Assembly (NCBI GenBank): GCA_914767885.1 | Contig: CAJZBQ010000041.1 | Coordinates: forward strand, 687,001 to 751,000 | Source: Blepharisma stoltei | Lineage: Eukaryota > Ciliophora > Heterotrichea > Heterotrichida > Blepharismidae | Length of the DNA stretch: 64,000 bases | Direction of reading: 5' to 3' | Shown here: positions 50,351-61,163 of the stretch, piece after piece | Layout of the letters: each line of letters begins with the position of its first letter | Numbering within the stretch: the first letter of the stretch is position 1 | Made by a program: the position numbers and the translations under genes | The notes under the pieces: model-generated | Told to the model about the DNA's origin: nothing | Seen by the model: the letters and a program-made list of their open reading frames with translations, nothing else | The model's database searches: none

Positions 50351-51515
50351 ATGGTCGGAACTGTGAAGATCTCGGATATTCCTCTAGAGGCAACCAAAGA
50401 TGATATCGATAAATTCTTTGATATGGCAGGGCCATTTAGCATAATCCGATTTGACCCACCTGTAGCGATTATAGCTTTTGAGGATGACAATGATGCTGAT
50501 AAAGCTTTATTTTTAAATGGAATGGAGATCTTGGGAAAAATTGTTAGCGTAGAGATGCATTCTGAAGGATAGATTAGATTATTTCAGCCCCTCTCTTTCC
50601 TCCTGGGGGTACAAACTCTGGTAGTCCTAATTACCTCTATCACTTTAAGCCCTTTTTTTGCCGATGCCATCAAAAATAGTGACCTCGGCACTCTCGGGGA
50701 CAATCACACAGTCATGTTTGGATCTATCTATAATATATAAATACTTAGCCTGGTAGTGCTGAGAGCGTGAGGGAACGCCCACTGACTCCTTTACACTCCC
50801 CTACCGTTCATAGATCGAAAATTGGACGCAGGAGTATGAACTGACTTTGCACCTCCAGTTTTTCCTGTCATGGTCAAAAAACCATCCGAACTTCCTCAAA
50901 GAAGGATTAGTTTGCAAGTTACCCATTATCTAATCACCATTCGCCATCTTTTAAAAAGTGATTCTGAAGAAAGATATAGAAAAGGGCTATCATATTATTT
51001 CTGATAATATTGCTCAGCCAGCATTCAGCAGTATAACTATCCCTCAATCTGCTCAGCCTGCATCCAGCAACATTACCATACCAGAAGCAGTCATTGAAGA
51101 GTATAAAATGGACTCTACCTTACATCCCAATTTATATTTGAGAATTATAAAAGTTTTATTCAAACTAGAATTTTTAGATACTATTGGCTACACAAAATTT
51201 ACTTTATATTTTATATTGAAAATCATAACCATTATTTTACAATATAAATATTTAAATAAATTTTTAATTATAGAAACAACTGTTTTCATTATTTTAAATT
51301 GAGACAAGGAGCTACAGAATGTACCAAAAAAATCTAAGCCTTTGGCAGAAACAACTAATGATACCGCGAAGGAGAGGCTTCAAAATGTATCTCTTCCAGC
51401 GAGACGAAAATTAGATGAAAAAGATCCATTTGCCATTCTTATGAATTTGAACGTTTCAGGTGTGATCGCATTCACTACATTGGTCTACCTAACATTATCA
51501 AGCTTTTGGTCTTAA
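50351..51515 (+). CDS. RRM protein with C-terminal membrane anchor, 187 aa, split by two IESs
   Basis: ATG 50351 opens an RRM (residues 1-70): VKISDIPLEATKDDIDKFFDMAG (RNP2 region) and PVAIIAFEDDNDADKAL, with weak RNP1 aromatic residues. Removing TA-bounded inserts of 427 bp (50552-50978) and 174 bp (51123-51296) leaves exactly 188 codons, joins reading IVSVEKGYHII and STLNWDKELQNV. A simple collapse of the retroposon inside the first insert would leave a frameshift, so the IES borders are the right solution. The linker has two QPASS-type repeats, and the C-terminus (VSGVIAFTTLVYLTLSSFW) is a single hydrophobic tail anchor. Resembles Vip1-like RRM proteins; role unknown. Confidence 0.75.
50552..50978. 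other. TA-bounded IES with a nested retroposon (427 bp)
   Basis: TA at 50550-50551 and 50977-50978. Inside lies the retroposon 50568-50960 with its own 9-bp TSD. The two segments between the TA and the TSD are short parts of the older IES. Only TA-to-TA removal restores the frame. Confidence 0.75.
50568..50960 (-). mobile_element. SINE-like retroposon nested in an IES
   Basis: TSD ATTCTGAAG (50559-50567, 50961-50969). On the minus strand the body ends in AATAATCTAATCTATC, the same (TAATC)-type tail as the family B copy at 40170-40661. GC-rich with hairpins; no ORF. Confidence 0.82.
51123..51296. other. TTA-bounded IES in the RRM gene (174 bp)
   Basis: TTA at 51120-51122 and 51294-51296; very AT-rich. 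Removal reads TLNWDKEL, using a TGA as Trp. Confidence 0.82.
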
Positions 51516-52494
51516 GCAATTCATGAAGTGAATTTAATATAATTCTTAAAGTAAAACTTTAGATTAATTTGGCATAATAATGTTGCCTATATTTGATTAA
51601 AGGATTAAATATAAATCGAAATTAAATTAAGAAATAATCTCAACGCTTTAGGCAATATAAATTGTTATAAAATTATTTTTAAATTATTTTTAGATCTCTA
51701 TTTTATATAAAAAATCTCAATGCTAAATGATATAGTCAAAGCAGATAGAAATAGCAATTATAAATTTTATTTCCAAATTTAACCCTTTTTCATATTGGAT
51801 GTAAAAATAATAAAAATCACATAATTAAGTTTAAATTTATGTGGCCTCCATATTTATTTTCTCCACATTTAACTAGTGACATATTATGGGTCTCAGCACA
51901 AGCCCATCTACACTTTTCCAGTTTTTAGTCCCAGGATTCTAGAATCACTCCATTTTGAGGTAATACCAAAACAAAGTGCATTCAAATAAGCCCATTTTGT
52001 TTATAGATATGGGTATATGAGAATCTTTAAATCCACTTCCAATGAGATAATCTCAAAATCTTATTTAGGTACCAGAATTTCAAACAGCTAGGAGGTGTAT
52101 GGATCTTTGATATGCGAAAATTTCCTATTTCGCGGCATTCAACTGATTAAGGTTTTTTTTATTCTTAGGATTGATTCAAAACCTCAGAGAGTCTTTCTTA
52201 TCATCAGGCTTAAATAGAGCAAGTGAAGAATCGCTCATTTTCATTTTTTCATTTCTTTGACAGAAAAGTTGCATCTTCTTTATGTTTCAACAGCAAGAAT
52301 CATAAGACTTTCAAACATAAATTTAGTAAGGCACTGCTTGCTAGAAATTAGAAAAAATCTTTATCAAATATAGAAGCAATGAAATCTTTAATTCTGAAGA
52401 TTTTTAATACGGCTTGAGGTTCGAATTGAAGAGCCAAATGAAACGCGTTAACAATTTTAATTGAATTCTGAAATTAACTGATGCTGCTTGCTTA

Positions 52495-52879
52495 CTCCCC
52501 CCCCTCCGTGAGTGAACAAAAAAATTTTGTTCACTCACAGAGGAGGGTTAATTTTTTTTTTTTTAAAAAATTTATATATAAATTTTATAAAAAATTTTTT
52601 TTTTTCGAAATTTAAAAAAATCCTAAATACGCAAAAATTGGAAAGCAAATATTAATTTAATTTATTAAATTTATGTTTTAAAGAGCAATTTGTTTAAAAT
52701 TAAACAGAATTAGCACTATATTTCATTATGCTAATTATCACTTATATATATAAAATTTTTTTTCCATAAAAAATTTGTCTATTTTTAAAAAAATTTTTGT
52801 TCACTCACGGAGGGTGGGTTTTTTGGGCAAAAAATGGCGATTTTTCTAATGGTTTTGTTCACTCACGGAGGGGGGGGAG
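52495..52879 (-). mobile_element. MITE family 1, copy c (385 bp)
   Basis: TSD TTA (52492-52494, 52880-52882). Hairpin end at the left (CCTCCGTGAGTGAACAAAA and inverse), double-motif end at the right, GGGGGGAG terminus; same orientation as copy b. Confidence 0.92.
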
Positions 52880-53203
52880 TTAGAGTTTTTTTAAGATGAT
52901 TAGCCAACAAAACTTGACGAATCCTTGTTGTTACTTAAGAAAATTGATAGACAAGGAAATTCAAAAGGATCAGTATTGACAAAGTGAGCATGATTTCAAA
53001 AATGATTCCATCGGAATAATTTCTGAGATGTTTCGCTTGGAAACTTAGTCTTTGCATCTTAATTGAATGTTAAAATTATGCATTCTGCCCTTTGATCCCT
53101 CTTGAAATTTAATGATTGCCTATTCTGGCGATGTCTTGGAAATTAAGGTTATGATAATCAAGAACACTTTGAAAATGAATTATAAGCTGACTCTGTTTCT
53201 TCA

Positions 53204-53464
53204 TTAAACCAAAATACAATCTTCTAAAGTGTCGGACTCAAAAGAGGAAATTTGCGAAATATCAAATTTTGACCTCACATTTTTACGACCCCAATTTTCA
53301 AACGATTTCTTCAAGATAGCACTCGGAAAAGAATTCAGTGGAATAATAGAGCTCATTCCTCTATAGATTTCTTGCAGACAATTGATTAGCTGCATTGTTG
53401 CCAAAATTAGCTTGAGATTTCCTATATGAATTATCGGAATACTGATGTTACTGATGATGGCCAA
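53204..53464 (-). pseudogene. Possible gene fragment, 86 codons
   Basis: Minus-strand frame closed by TAA, reading plausible protein-like sequence (LINCLQEIYRGMSSIIPLNSFPSAILKKSFENWGRK). No ATG at a sensible place, no neighbouring exon found. Could be the last part of a decayed gene; no family recognised. Confidence 0.25.
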
Positions 53465-54464
53465 AAAGATACCCCAAAAAAATATATAAATTTAAATGGC
53501 TTTTTTATATTAACAATAAAAATTAAAAAAATAATTACCCAAAAAGCACTTAAAAGAGACTTGCATCAAAAATCTTTAATTTAAACGAAGACACCTTAAA
53601 ATTTGAAATGAAGTTTCAAAGTTAATTGGTTTGTATGAATAACTTAATTTGCAAAAAAAAATTTGTAATTTGGCTGCATATGAGGCAAGTAAAATTGGCT
53701 GATTGAAAAAATAATTTTCCAAACTTATGTAAAGCGGCTATTTAACAGATAAAAATATTGAAATTGAATATCAATACAGCGTTTTCACTTGCCTAATAAT
53801 TTTTGCTGTGAATATGTATCCAACTGCACTTAATTAATTTGCGGCTCTCGATGAATAATGCTAATAAGCCCTTAGACTGAGCTCTATAGCAAAATAAGAG
53901 CACATAAAGTGTTTATCTTAAACTTTCCATAGTCTTAATCCTTTTTACAAACAAGTGTAAAGACAGTTGTGCTGCTAGCCATAATGAACGAACTTAAATA
54001 TATATATCGGATTTGAGTTACAATTAGATCCTGCATATTCGATTTCATTGTCCTGAGGGCTTAATAAACCAAAATTCGGTGTATCTTCCTCTGTAGCATC
54101 GGTGTTCTTGCTAAAAATTATTCACATATGAAGACTTTCCTAACTAATTAGATCTTGTTATTGGAAATTGCTATACTTTAGAAGAGTATAACCTATTAAA
54201 GATTGAAGAAGACTTCAAGCTCATATTTATATGTTCCTTATATAATAAATTTATGTTTAACCTTGAATAATTATAACAGAATTGCTTAAATTAAAATTAT
54301 GAACTGCCATTTATGAACTAGAGTATTAACCTAAAAGTGAGACTCCATTAAATTTAATATTTAATTTTATCTCATATGACGTCACACATAAAATGAGCTA
54401 TCTTAATTTCAAAAAAATGGACACTTGAAACTCCATCAGACCAGTTTCTCCTCCTTTTTATTTA

Positions 54465-54848
54465 CTCCCCCCCCCCCCTCCGTGAGCGAACAAAACCATT
54501 AGAAAAATCGCCATTTTTTGACCAAAAACCCACCCTCCGTGAGTGAACAAAAATTTTTTTAATAGAAAAAATTTTAATGGAAAAAAATTTTGATATATAA
54601 GTGATAATTAGTATAATGAAATCTAGAGCTAATTCTGTTTAATTTTAAACAAATTGCGTTTTAAAACATAAATTTTGCAAATTAAATTAATATTTGCTTC
54701 CCAATTTTTGCAAATTAGGATTTTTTTAAATTTCGAAAAAAAAATATTTTTTATAAAATTTATATATAAATTTTTTTTAAAAAAAAAAAAAACCCCCCTC
54801 CGTGAGCGAACAAAATTTTTTTGTTCGCTCACGGAGGGGGGGGGGGAG
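54465..54848 (+). mobile_element. MITE family 1, copy d (384 bp)
   Basis: TSD TTA (54462-54464, 54849-54851). Double-motif end at the left, hairpin end (CCTCCGTGAGCGAACAAAA and inverse) at the right. The change AGTGAAC to AGCGAAC occurs in both hairpin arms and in the first left motif, so the arms stay paired. Confidence 0.92.
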
Positions 54849-55258
54849 TTAGGAGAATTTTTCGCCATCTTTACCTTTATCAAAATTCTAGTCTAGTCTA
54901 AAAAGTTAACTGATCAGAAATTTCGCAACAATTAGCATTGCTTAATGGTATTTTTAACGATTTAAAATTTAATCCAAGCTATAACTCAATAAATTCATGA
55001 CTTAGAGCTTGTATAATAGTTTTATTAGCGAGTTAGTATAGGAAGTAATCCCTAAATTTTTTTTTACTTGTTGACAAAACTAAGTATTTTATATTATAAG
55101 TGCCAAATCTAGCCCTGCAGAATTTTTTATATGATGAACTATGAATTATAAGCCTGTCTAACCTAGTCTAACCCTATTAGTTCGCCTAGAACAAAAATTA
55201 AATAATCTTAAGCGGTTAAGATTTACTGAATAAATTTCCCATATTTTATAAAAATTTA

Positions 55259-56347
55259 ATGGGAAGCCATAGCTTCAGATCAGATGATTGAGACCGTGAG
55301 ATGTGCGTGAACATTTCTCACTTCAAGATCCATCATACTATAGGAAAGGGTTGCTTTTGCAGAGTGTGACTTGCTAAACACAAAACAACAAAACAGATAT
55401 ATGCGTTAAAAGAAATCTTAAAGTCAAGGGTCATAGCACAGAAACATGTAGGAGCAGCATTGAATGAGCAGACCATTTTAAGCACTATAAGACACCCTTT
55501 CCTTGTTAACATGCATCACGCATTTCAAAGTCGTGACTACCTTTTTCTTACCTTAGACTTAAAAACTGGAGGAGATCTGCGGTACCATCTCCTTAACCAT
55601 ACTTTTGTTGAGGAAGAAGCCAGATTCATGATTTCTTGCGTGATACTTACATTGGAGTACTTACATTCAAATAAAATTATACACAGAGACTTAAAGCCTG
55701 AGAACTGACTTTTGGATGAAGACGGCTACGTTTGTTTAACTGACTTTGGCATCGCACGAAAACTCGAAAATGAGACTTGCAGAGAAATGTCTGGTACTCC
55801 AGGATACATGGCGCCTGAGGTTCTGTGTCAGGAGAGTCATACTTATACTGCAGACTGGTTTGCTATAGGTGTGATTTTATACGAAATCATCACTGGATTA
55901 AGACCTTACGTAGGAAAAAACATGAACCAAATAAAAAATCAAATCCTTGATAGACAAATACAACTGAAACATGAAAATCTATCTGGGGATTGGTCTAAGG
56001 AATGTGTTGACTTCGTAAATAAACTGATCCAAAGAGAACCTCAAAACAGACTTGGTTTTAAAGGAGTAAGCGAAGTAAAAAACCATCCATGGGTGAAGAA
56101 TGTTGAATGGGAAAAGCTGCTCAGAAAAGAAGTTGCTCCGGTTTTTAAACCACCCAAAGCTAATAATTTCAATCATAAATATGTTTCCGAGGAATGGAGA
56201 GATGGAATTGTCGCCAAGAGCGACTACAACCAAGAGGCATTTAAAGGTTATTTCTATAATGAAATGTCTCAAGGTGATAAAGTAGAGTCAAATCATCATG
56301 ATTTGCACTCAAGAAGAAAATATAATCTTTGTCAATTATGGAAGTAA
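55259..56347 (+). CDS. STK32/YANK-like AGC-group protein kinase 1, 362 aa
   Basis: ATG 55259 gives MGSHSFRSDD, a myristoylation-type start. TGA codons at 55289, 55313, 55367 and 55706 are Trp. Glycine loop GKGCFCRV, YALKEI, GGDLRYHLL, HRDLKPEN, TDFGIAR, SGTPGYMAPEV and TADWFAIGVILYEIITG are all intact. The block after the domain (NHPWVKNVEWEKLLRKEVAPVFKP) is the STK32 C-terminal extension. First member of a tandem array of related kinases; it is the most divergent one. Confidence 0.88.
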
Positions 56348-56824
56348 ATTATAAGCTAACGCTTTTAGAATTAAATAAAAATCGTCTTTAAATAGTTTTA
56401 TTTGGCCTAAATCTTTCAGCTTGTCGTTGTATTTGACCACATGGGTTGATCAGTATGGGGTATGATGATTTAAAAAAAATCAAAAAATCTGAATAAGATT
56501 TCTAATAAATAATTTTAAATTAAAAAAAACAACTGCTCTACCAAAAAGAAATCAAAAAGAATCATTTCTTTAATTTTAAACCTAAATATCAGAAAAATAT
56601 TTTTAAAAAGCTAATTTATCAGAACCCTTTTCAACAGGAGATAAAATGTTTCGAGCACCAATAATTATCAATAGAGTATCCAACAAAATATTTTTTGGGA
56701 TATTCAGAAACAGATTTAACTCTAAAGCTGTATTTAATTTTCATAAATTTTTAATTTTTGAACCCCAATAATTTTTGAAGCATATCTTTTAATTCTGCCT
56801 TCAGCCATATATATATAACTCATC
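56348..56824. other. AT-rich spacer
   Basis: No gene; poly-A/T runs. Confidence 0.4.
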
Positions 56825-56997
56825 CACCTAAGTGAATTGCCATATGCCGGCATCTCCTGAGGCAAGTCAGGTAGTTGGTTTCTCAAACCCTTGAAATGGA
56901 AAATCCACCAGACAATTCAGATTTGCAATTTCAAGGGCTGATGAAACCAACTAACACTTGTCTAGGAGACATCGAGCACATGGCAATTCATTTAGGT
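56825..56997. repeat. Long inverted repeat (hairpin, arms about 72 nt)
   Basis: Left arm from CACCTAAGTGAATTGCCAT to CCCTTGAAAT, loop about 30 nt, right arm ATTTCAAGGG to ATGGCAATTCATTTAGGTG. Arms pair with a few mismatches and bulges, also across AGTTGGTTTC/GAAACCAACT and TCTCCT/AGGAGA. Lies 57 bp upstream of kinase 2. Confidence 0.85.
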
Positions 56998-57054
56998 GAT
57001 TACTTATATACGGGTTATTAGGACCACATTAATAAATATCTGATAAGCTTCGAA

Positions 57055-58447
57055 ATGGGAAACTGCAGTTTGAAAACTAGCGATTATGACCCGACAATTT
57101 GTATAAATCCTAATCAATTTGAGTTCCACTATCCAATTGGAAAAGGTTCTTTCAGCAAGGTGTGAAAAGTCACCGATAAAGCAACAAAGCAAGTCTATGC
57201 TTTGAAAGAAATCCTTAAATCAAGGGTAGTAGCACAAAGGCATGCTAATTCTGCTCTTAACGAAAAAACCGTGTTAAGTATGCTAAGGCATCCTTTTATG
57301 ATAAATATGCATCATGCTTTTCAAAACAAAAATTACCTTTTCCTCACAATGGACTGGAAGTCTGGTGGAGATCTCCGCTATCAAATGATAAAAAATAAAT
57401 TTGTAGAAGAGGAAGCCAAATTTTTGGTTTCATGCATCGTTCTTGTATTAGAATACATACACTCTCTTAGCGTAATTCATCGAGACGTAAAACCAGAAAA
57501 TTTGCTCTTTGATGAGGAAGGGTATATTTATCTCGCAGATTTTGGAGAAGCCAAAATATGGGATAAAGAGATGCCTCATGATATGTCAGGAACCCCTGGA
57601 TATATGGCGCCTGAAGTAGCCTTTCAGCAGGATTATTCATATACCGCTGACTGGTTTGCGGTGGGTGTAATTTTATATGAAATTATTACAGGATCAAGGC
57701 CATATTCAGGAAAAACTTTAAATGAAGTTAAAGATAAAATTTTAGAAGGCCAATCACATTTAAACGTCGAGAACTTATCAACTCCTTGGTCAAAGGAATG
57801 TGAAGATTTTGTAAATAAATTAATTCAAGTAAGCCCACAAAACAGACTGGGATTCAAAGGAATTGACGAAATAAGAAATCATCCATGACTGAAGTATATA
57901 GAATGGGATAGATTGTATAGAAAAGAAATTATCCCAAGCTTCAAGCCGAAGAAAGGAAATAATTTTAATTCACATTATGTAAATGAAGACTGGAAAGATG
58001 GAATTACACCCAAGTGCAATTTTAATCAAGATATATTTTTAGGCTACTTTTATATGGAGTTGCCTCAAAATACTGATTCAACTAGGCAGTGGAGACTAGG
58101 ACCCTTAGGGTGCCTGAAGGGCCCAAGTAGATGCCTAAGCTCAAAGAAGAGTCTTCTGCCCAAACTTCAAGGCTGTCTTCCTGATGGAGATCAAAGTCAG
58201 ACGTAGCCACACCTTTGGCAAGCCCGAGGAAAATGCGCGATATTCGCCACAGAGCAGTGCTGGAGATAGCTGTGGTTGACTGTTTGTGGATGCCAAACGA
58301 TTATAGATTAATTAAAATTAAGATTCAACTAACACAAAAGTCTATGCAAAAAGGAAAAACTCCTTTTGCTTGCCAACAATTCATTCAGGAGATACAATTA
58401 ATCAAAAAATGCATGAACGAGGAAAAAGCGAATTTCGTGCTTCATAA
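57055..58447 (+). CDS. STK32/YANK-like protein kinase 2, 381 aa, C-terminus split by a retroposon
   Basis: Start MGNCSLKTSDYDPTICINPNQFEF. TGA at 57163 (KVWKVTDK) and 57886 (NHPWLK) are Trp. Kinase motifs: GKGSFSKV, YALKEI, HRDVKPEN, ADFGEAK, SGTPGYMAPEV. The frame in the tail is broken by a 247-bp retroposon (TSD GATTCAACTA); removal leaves exactly 382 codons ending KSEFRAS. A related but broken copy at 61164-61610 has the same site without the insert, proving that this is an insertion. The C-terminal tail after about residue 340 is basic. Presumed membrane-anchored kinase. Confidence 0.88.
58085..58321 (+). mobile_element. SINE-like retroposon in kinase 2, with a paralogous empty site
   Basis: TSD GATTCAACTA (58075-58084, 58322-58331). 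GC-rich body beginning GGCAGTGGAGACTAGG, ending TTATAGATTAATTAAAATTAA. The duplicated fragment near 61490 reads GATTCAACTAACACAAAAGT without interruption. Confidence 0.93.
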
Positions 58448-59231
58448 CTAGGTTAATGTATTTAAATGTAAAAAATTCGTCTCTATAGCTTAAAAATAAT
58501 TCTAGACATTCTACTAAATTAAGTCGACGTCACCAATTTATTTTTCAATTTAAGGCTTTCATGGGCAATTTAATGATAAAATCTGTGATTAATTTTAAAA
58601 GATAAAAAGTTACAATAATATCTTATTCGCTATCTATAAAGTTTTTATTATATTAAAATATCTTATGTTAATCACCTTGGTTGAAAATATGCAAAACTAA
58701 ATAAAAATTGTATATAATTTTGTTGATCTATGAAAATAAAGTTATAAGGCAATGATTTGGAAATGTAATGCAAAGTCTTTCTTTTGATTATTAATTTTTA
58801 GCTAACTTGTATTTAATATTTCTTTTGAGTTTGAAGAGCTGGGGAAAAATTAAAAGGTCATAATAAAAAATCTGGCCGATAGAATTATATAAAAGAATAA
58901 GCTTCTCTGCTCACTAGAAATAATAAATTATTATTCTAATTAACTTCAACTGAAAATATTCCCTCACATATTTTTGAATACCCATATTTTCTAAATAATC
59001 TGTTTCAAAATCGATATAAATGTTTGGGTTAAGTTGCCTGAAACTAATTTTTCCACAGAAGATAGCTTAGAAGCTAGAAATTGGAAATTGAATGCAGTTA
59101 AGGTTTTGTTTTATATTTTCCAACTAAAAAATAACAATAACTAATTTTTTAAGTTAAAATTTATTTCAGGTGGTTAGCCATATACTTGGAGATTTCTTGC
59201 CACATTTATAAACATAAACATCCGACCTGAC
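58448..59231. other. Spacer upstream of kinase 3, duplicated before kinase 4
   Basis: AT-rich, homologous over most of its length to 61612-62546 (shared blocks include TTAAGTCGACGTCA and GGTGGTTAGCCATATACTTGG). No ORF. Confidence 0.75.
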
Positions 59232-60850
59232 ATGGGAAACTGCATTCTGAAAACTGACGATTGTGACACGACGATTTGCTTAAATCCTCATCAATTCGAT
59301 TTCCATTATCCAATTGGTAGGAGTTCTTTTAGCAAAGTTTGGAAAGTCACCCAGAAAAATTCAAAGCAAGTGTATGCCTTGAAGGAAATCCTAAAATCAA
59401 GAGTAGTAGCACAAAGACACGTTAACTCTGCCCTAAATGAAAAAGAGATGCTAAGCGTTCTACGTCATCCGTTTATGACTAATATGCACCATGCTTTCCA
59501 AAGCCATAGTCATCTTTATCTTACTATGGACTTCAAGCATGGAGGCGATTTACGGTACCAACTTCTAAAACATAAATTTGTTGAGGAAGAAGCCAAATTC
59601 ATCATTTCATGCGTAATCATTGGCTTGGAATACGTTCATTCCAAACAAATCATCCATAGGGACTTAAAACCAGAAAATTTGCTTTTTGACGAAAAAGGGT
59701 ATGTATACTTATCAGATTTCGGGGAAGCAAAAATATGGGCCCAAGAGAACTCAAATGATGTATCAGGAACTCCTGGATATATGGCTCCAGAAGTTCTTTG
59801 CCAACAAAACCACTCTTATCCTGCAGATTGGTTTGCAGTCGGTGTTATCTTACATGAAATCATCACGGGTTCCAGACCTTTCCCGGGAAAAAATTTAAAA
59901 GAATTTAAAGAAAAGATCTTAGAAAGCCAAGTGCAATTAAACGTAGACACTTTATCCACTTCTTGGTCTAAAGCATGCGAAGATTTTGGGTATCTTAAAA
60001 AAACCGAGTGCAGTCAAAAATGAACTTTTTCTAAAGTAAAACACTCATCGTTAATTTTTATTTTTCCAAAAAATACGAGGAAAACCCAGCAAGATGTTTT
60101 CCCAGAATACATATAAAGCCCCTTTAAAATTTTTATTACTATTTTTTTCCTCTTGTTTGGGGAGGAAAAAATTTCAAAGGCCATTAGCAAATATTTGCAC
60201 AATTTCTCATTCATTTTTATTTATTAGAGTAAAATTATTAGCATATATAATCTGAAAATATAAGGTTATCTAGATATCTCCATTTACCTATTTGATAGAA
60301 ACTTTTTAACAGATAGAATTTTTTCTGAAGAATCAAAAAATATTAATAAGTTTTATGTTGCGGTTTTTCCCCTTAAAAAACAAAGAGTTCCATTTTCAAT
60401 CATTTTTGATTAAAAAAAGTATAGCAAAAATCAATAAATTTTTTTCGGAGCCGCCCAAGAGATTTTGTAAATCAATTAATCCAAACAAACCCTCAAAATA
60501 GACTTGGGTTTAGAGGGGTTGGTGAAATAAAAAATCATCCATGGCTAAAGGATGTAGAATGGGATAAAGTTCTTAAAAAAGAAGCTAATCCGAGATTTGT
60601 CCCTAAGAGAGGGAACAATTTCAATAGAGAGTATGTAAACGAAGACTGGAATGATGGGATTAAGCCAAAATGCGATTTTAAACAAGAGATGTTTGCAGGC
60701 TACTTTTATGTGGAGATGCCTCACTTTCAGAATGTAGATAATAACCAGAACACACATATGAGAAATAAAAGCTCTTTTGTTCAGCCTCATATTCAAAGTG
60801 GAAGTTCGAGCAATCAAAGGGCAAGAGGAAAAAGCTCTGTACGTGGATAA
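59232..60850 (+). CDS. STK32/YANK-like protein kinase 3, 379 aa when a 479-bp insert is removed
   Basis: Nearly identical to kinase 4. Start MGNCILKTDDCDTT; the glycine loop is GRSSFSKV (second Gly replaced by Ser). HRDLKPEN, SDFGEAK and GTPGYMAPEV are intact. The frame ends prematurely 12 codons into an insert at 59989; the remainder (VNQLIQTNPQNRLGFRGVGEIKNHPW...) resumes at 60468. Removing 479 bp between two AGATTTTG copies leaves exactly 380 codons, with a slightly shorter C-terminus than kinase 4 (SSVRG). The insert does not allow exact TA excision, so this copy may be inactive. Confidence 0.8.
59989..60459. mobile_element. AT-rich insertion with 8-bp TSD in kinase 3 (class unknown)
   Basis: AGATTTTG at 59981-59988 and 60460-60467; kinase 4 has the single-copy site. 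Unlike the retroposons it is AT-rich and has neither an A-rich leader nor a tandem tail; no terminal inverted repeat seen. A 66-codon minus-strand ORF looks random. Confidence 0.75.
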
Positions 60851-61163
60851 AAAATTAAATTTAAAACTTTAATGTAAATATAATATCTTTAAAAATTGAA
60901 CTGTTTCAAAAAATTATTTTTAAAAAATATATTGTTGTACAAGGCCTTGCACTTTTGAATTTTAAGATTTATAGTATAAAATATACTATCAAATTAGCTC
61001 AGATCAGTATAAACAATATTTTCTTTTATTTCCAATGTGTTAAAGTTCATTTGGTAGCCATTTTAGTTTAAAGAGAAAATGAAAATTGTTGAAAAGTTGT
61101 TAATTTATTCACCAAATAAACTAGCGATGCATGCCTATAATTTATGACTCGACAAATTTAAAA
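60851..61163. other. 3' flank of kinase 3 (duplicated after kinase 4)
   Basis: Matches 63699-63905; includes an extra stretch of about 85 bp (near 60930-61018) not found after kinase 4. Confidence 0.65.

Larger units (their letters stand above)
51516..55258. other. Gene-poor region with two MITEs
   Basis: About 3.7 kb without an intact gene, containing MITE copies c and d and a short gene-like fragment at 53204-53464. Most frames are closed by TAA/TAG in all directions even with TGA as Trp. May be germline-limited DNA or decayed genes. Confidence 0.5.
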
